A stretch of 64,000 nt of DNA from Bog-473 sp963836605 (GTDB lineage Bacteria > Actinomycetota > Acidimicrobiia > Acidimicrobiales > RAAP-2): assembly GCA_963836605.1 (NCBI GenBank), contig CAWIKB010000009.1, forward strand, positions 1,054,001-1,118,000, read 5' to 3'. Positions 62,205 through 64,000 of this stretch are shown piece by piece. A program made the position numbers and the translations under genes. The notes under the pieces are model-generated. The model was not told the DNA's origin, did no database searches, and saw only the letters and a list, made by a program, of their open reading frames with translations. The first letter of the stretch is position 1; every line of letters starts with the position of its first letter.

Positions 62205-63592
62205 ATGCCCGACCACGACGCAGTGTCTGAGAGGACCAGTTTGGCGGCATTGGCCGATGAGATCGGCCGGCTCAACGCACGGGCCGACGCACGCGATGCC
62301 GAAAATGCGCGACTCGAGGCGCGACTACGGCGGATGGAGGCTCTGGGCCGTTCCGGCGGCCCGCCGGCCGACAGTGATGATGGCGATGGGAGGGGTGCAG
62401 ATAGCGTTCCTTTCGCCGCGGTCGTGCCGGCCCTCGGGGAGCCCGCCGATGCTCAGCTGGTCTCCCGTCGCGGGGCCTTCAAAGTCCTGGGCGCGGCCGC
62501 GGCCGGCGGGGTCGGGGTGGCCCTCGGCTCGGCCATTCTCGGTGCCGAGCCGGCCGGCGCGTCGACCGGGAACATGCAGTACGGGGCTGTCAACGACCCG
62601 GGGCAGACGCCACGGTCCTCACCGCCGACACCGACGCCGACCACGTCACCTTCTTCGCCCAGAACGACAACGGCTCAGCGTTCGCGCTCTACGGCATGGT
62701 GGTGGCAGAGAGCGGGATCGGGGCGACCGAGGGCACTCCCGTGGTCGGGGACACGAGTCTCACCTCTCCCGGGGTCGAGGGGTTGAGTGGGACCGGAGGC
62801 ATCGGTGTCCACGGTGTGGCCGGTGGTCAGGTGCCCCTTGTTGTTCTGTCGTCCGGTGGAGTCGTGGGCGAGACCACGGAGGGACCCGGCGTGGCGGGAG
62901 CATCCAGCAACGGGACCGGCGTGTATGGCTTCGCATCGGCCAATGACCAGATTGGCGTCTGGGGAGAGGACGTGAGCAGCGCAGGCGGGTCTGGTGTGCT
63001 CGGCCAGTCCAATGCGGGTACCGGTGGGGTCTTCGCCGGTGGCCACGCCCCACTCCTTCTTGAATCGGCGACCGGCACCGGGCCACCACCGCCGCCCGGA
63101 CACAACCCCGGCGAGTTCTATGTCGACTTCAATGGAGCGCTCTTCTACTGCTACAACACCGACGAGTGGGTGGCTCTCACCAACGGCACCTTCCCCATCC
63201 CACCGGTGCGGGTCATCGATACCACGGCCGGCACCGGGGGGATCACCGGGCCACTGGTGCCGGGCTAGCCGGTGCACACCACTTCTGCCATCGCCGGCAC
63301 CCACGGCATCCCGGCGTCTGCCGTCGGTGTGGTGGGGAACCTGGCCATCTCGGGGGTGAGCGGGGCCCTGCTCAACGGTGTGGGGTTCGCCACCCTGTTC
63401 CCGGCCGGAGAAGCGACGCCGGCCACGGCCAACATCAATGCCGGGGCCGGGTGCTTCGCCATCTCCAACGCGGTGACGGTGGGACTCGGGTCCGGCGGGT
63501 CCAACGCCGGCAAGCTCTCCTTGGTCTGGTCCGGTGGGGGCCCGGTCCCCCACGCCGAGGCTTACTTCGACGTGACGGGGTACATCCTGTAG
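62205..63592 (+). pseudogene. Tandem Tat-exported surface protein, copy 3, broken
   Basis: Same plan and about 462 residues if repaired (MPDHDAVSERTSLAALADEI, coiled coil, LVSRRGAFKVLGAAAAGGVG). Two lesions are present. One base is missing at about 62598 (GACCCGGGGCAG where copy 1 has GACGCCGGGGCAG), shifting the frame in the exported part. Then TAG at 63266 (GGCTAGCCG) replaces the Ser codon of the other copies (GGCTCGACG). The downstream frame ends normally at 63592. The frameshift alone could be a sequencing error; the TAG involves more than one changed base and is less easily so explained. Confidence 0.75.
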
Positions 63593-63635
63593 CCGCCAGG
63601 TCACGTCGCAGTGACCGTGTCACGCGGATTGCAAT

Positions 63636-63737
63636 GGGGATAGCGTCTGCGCCGACACAACCGATCGGAACGTCCGGGTGGCGGCAGACAGCGTGGTCGC
63701 GGACAAGTGTGCGTTCCCCTGATCACAGGAGGCGGTC
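63636..63737 (+). promoter_or_regulatory. Conserved leader of tandem Tat gene 4
   Basis: Fourth copy of the leader, with both complementary word pairs intact and AGGAGG as ribosome site eight bases before the ATG, the strongest of the four. Confidence 0.65.
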
Positions 63738-64000
63738 ATGCCCGACCACGGAACTCCGTCTGAGCGCACGACGTTGGCGGCCCTGGCCGACAAGATCAAC
63801 CAGCTCAACGCGCGGGTCGACGCACGCGATGCCGAGAACGCACGGCTGGAGGCCCGCCTCCGGCAAGTCGAGGCCTGGGGTCGGTCCGGTAACGGACCGG
63901 CCGGCGGTGATGGTAGCGATGGGAGAGACGCAGGTGGCGTTGGCGGTGGCGTTCCTTCAGCCGCCGTCGCGGCGACCCACGAGCACTCCGGCGACGCTCA
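63738..64000 (+). CDS. Tandem Tat-exported surface protein, copy 4, 5' part
   Basis: 87 codons before the window ends. MPDHGTPSERTTLAALADKI is followed by the coiled coil (NQLNARVDARDAENARLEAR) and a Gly/Asp-rich spacer; the Tat signal would follow just outside. Its N-terminus is closest to copy 3. Confidence 0.8.
   Translation, partial: MPDHGTPSERTTLAALADKINQLNARVDARDAENARLEARLRQVEAWGRSGNGPAGGDGSDGRDAGGVGGGVPSAAVAATHEHSGDA

Noticed and set aside
772..62600. Programmed ribosomal frameshifting as the explanation of the many shifts
   Set aside because: The sites share no slippery heptamer or downstream structure and occur in unrelated genes; sequence error or decay is simpler.
63266..63268. 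Read-through or recoding of the TAG in Tat copy 3
   Set aside because: No downstream element was seen, the same gene also has an upstream frameshift, and the other copies have Ser there.
8045..63737. CRISPR array
   Set aside because: The repeats are head-to-tail without spacers, or are gene-sized paralogues; no cas genes are present.
1..64000. tRNA, rRNA, riboswitch or transposase
   Set aside because: I scanned intergenic regions for T-loop motifs, rRNA blocks, known riboswitch cores and transposase motifs and saw none that hold up; small or divergent RNAs could be missed by eye.

Overview
This window comes from a high-GC actinobacterium. The evidence is a mycothiol acetyltransferase (mshD), menaquinone genes, an F420-type (Ddn-like) reductase, DUF2277 and actinobacterial gene orders such as the his operon next to trp genes and the rel-hisS-aspS-rarA / alaS-ruvX-mltG-aroE block. 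A lineage such as Acidimicrobiia fits, but that is inference. No rRNA, tRNA, insertion sequence, prophage or CRISPR array was recognised.

Layout. 1-9.4 kb: a minus-strand histidine/tryptophan operon, hisD-hisC-hisB-hisH-hisA-hisF-cpn10-like-hisI-trpE-ygfZ, nearly all joined by GTGA/ATGA overlaps, with divergent trpC at the left edge. 9.5-13.6 kb: a small protein, a VapBC-like pair whose PIN domain has lost its acidic residues, nth, mshD, a VIT-family transporter and a MaoC-like protein. 13.6-21 kb: menG and menF, a two-component system, a polyprenol-phosphate sugar transferase, an AI-2E family permease and a flippase-like membrane protein. 21.1-24.7 kb: five tightly coupled genes resembling the mau (amine dehydrogenase) assembly set: a thioredoxin-like protein, an unknown protein, a MauE-like protein, a Tat-exported 26-cysteine protein like the MauA light chain, and a CcdA/MauF-like membrane protein. 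No heavy chain or MauG is present. 24.8-36 kb: single enzymes, including a SnoaL-like protein, a TerB/COQ4-like fusion, hydrolases, a large secreted Asp-box protein ending in three near-identical 414-bp repeats, and a sulfotransferase/DUF1214/methyltransferase group.

36-49 kb: ppk1, two SEDS (FtsW/RodA) proteins flanking a bifunctional-nuclease-family gene, mscS, a Thr-rich secreted protein, an L,D-transpeptidase lipoprotein, then aroE-mltG-ruvX-alaS. 49.3-52 kb: an accessory insertion (a Tat-exported surface protein and an ArsR/SRPBCC pair). 52-58.9 kb: rarA-aspS-hisS-rel. 59-64 kb: a tandem array of at least four paralogous Tat-exported proteins, each behind the same roughly 105-bp leader; one copy is broken and the last runs off the window.

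Two features run through the whole window. First, at least thirteen genes, including ones expected to be needed (hisA, mltG, rarA), are readable only if one- or two-base shifts are allowed. Most look like one extra base in a G/C-rich stretch, which suggests uncorrected long-read or assembly errors more than gene decay. Second, short tandem duplications (6, 9, 16, 24, 26, 67 and 414 bp) occur at gene junctions and inside linkers and housekeeping enzymes, which points to a genome prone to replication slippage.
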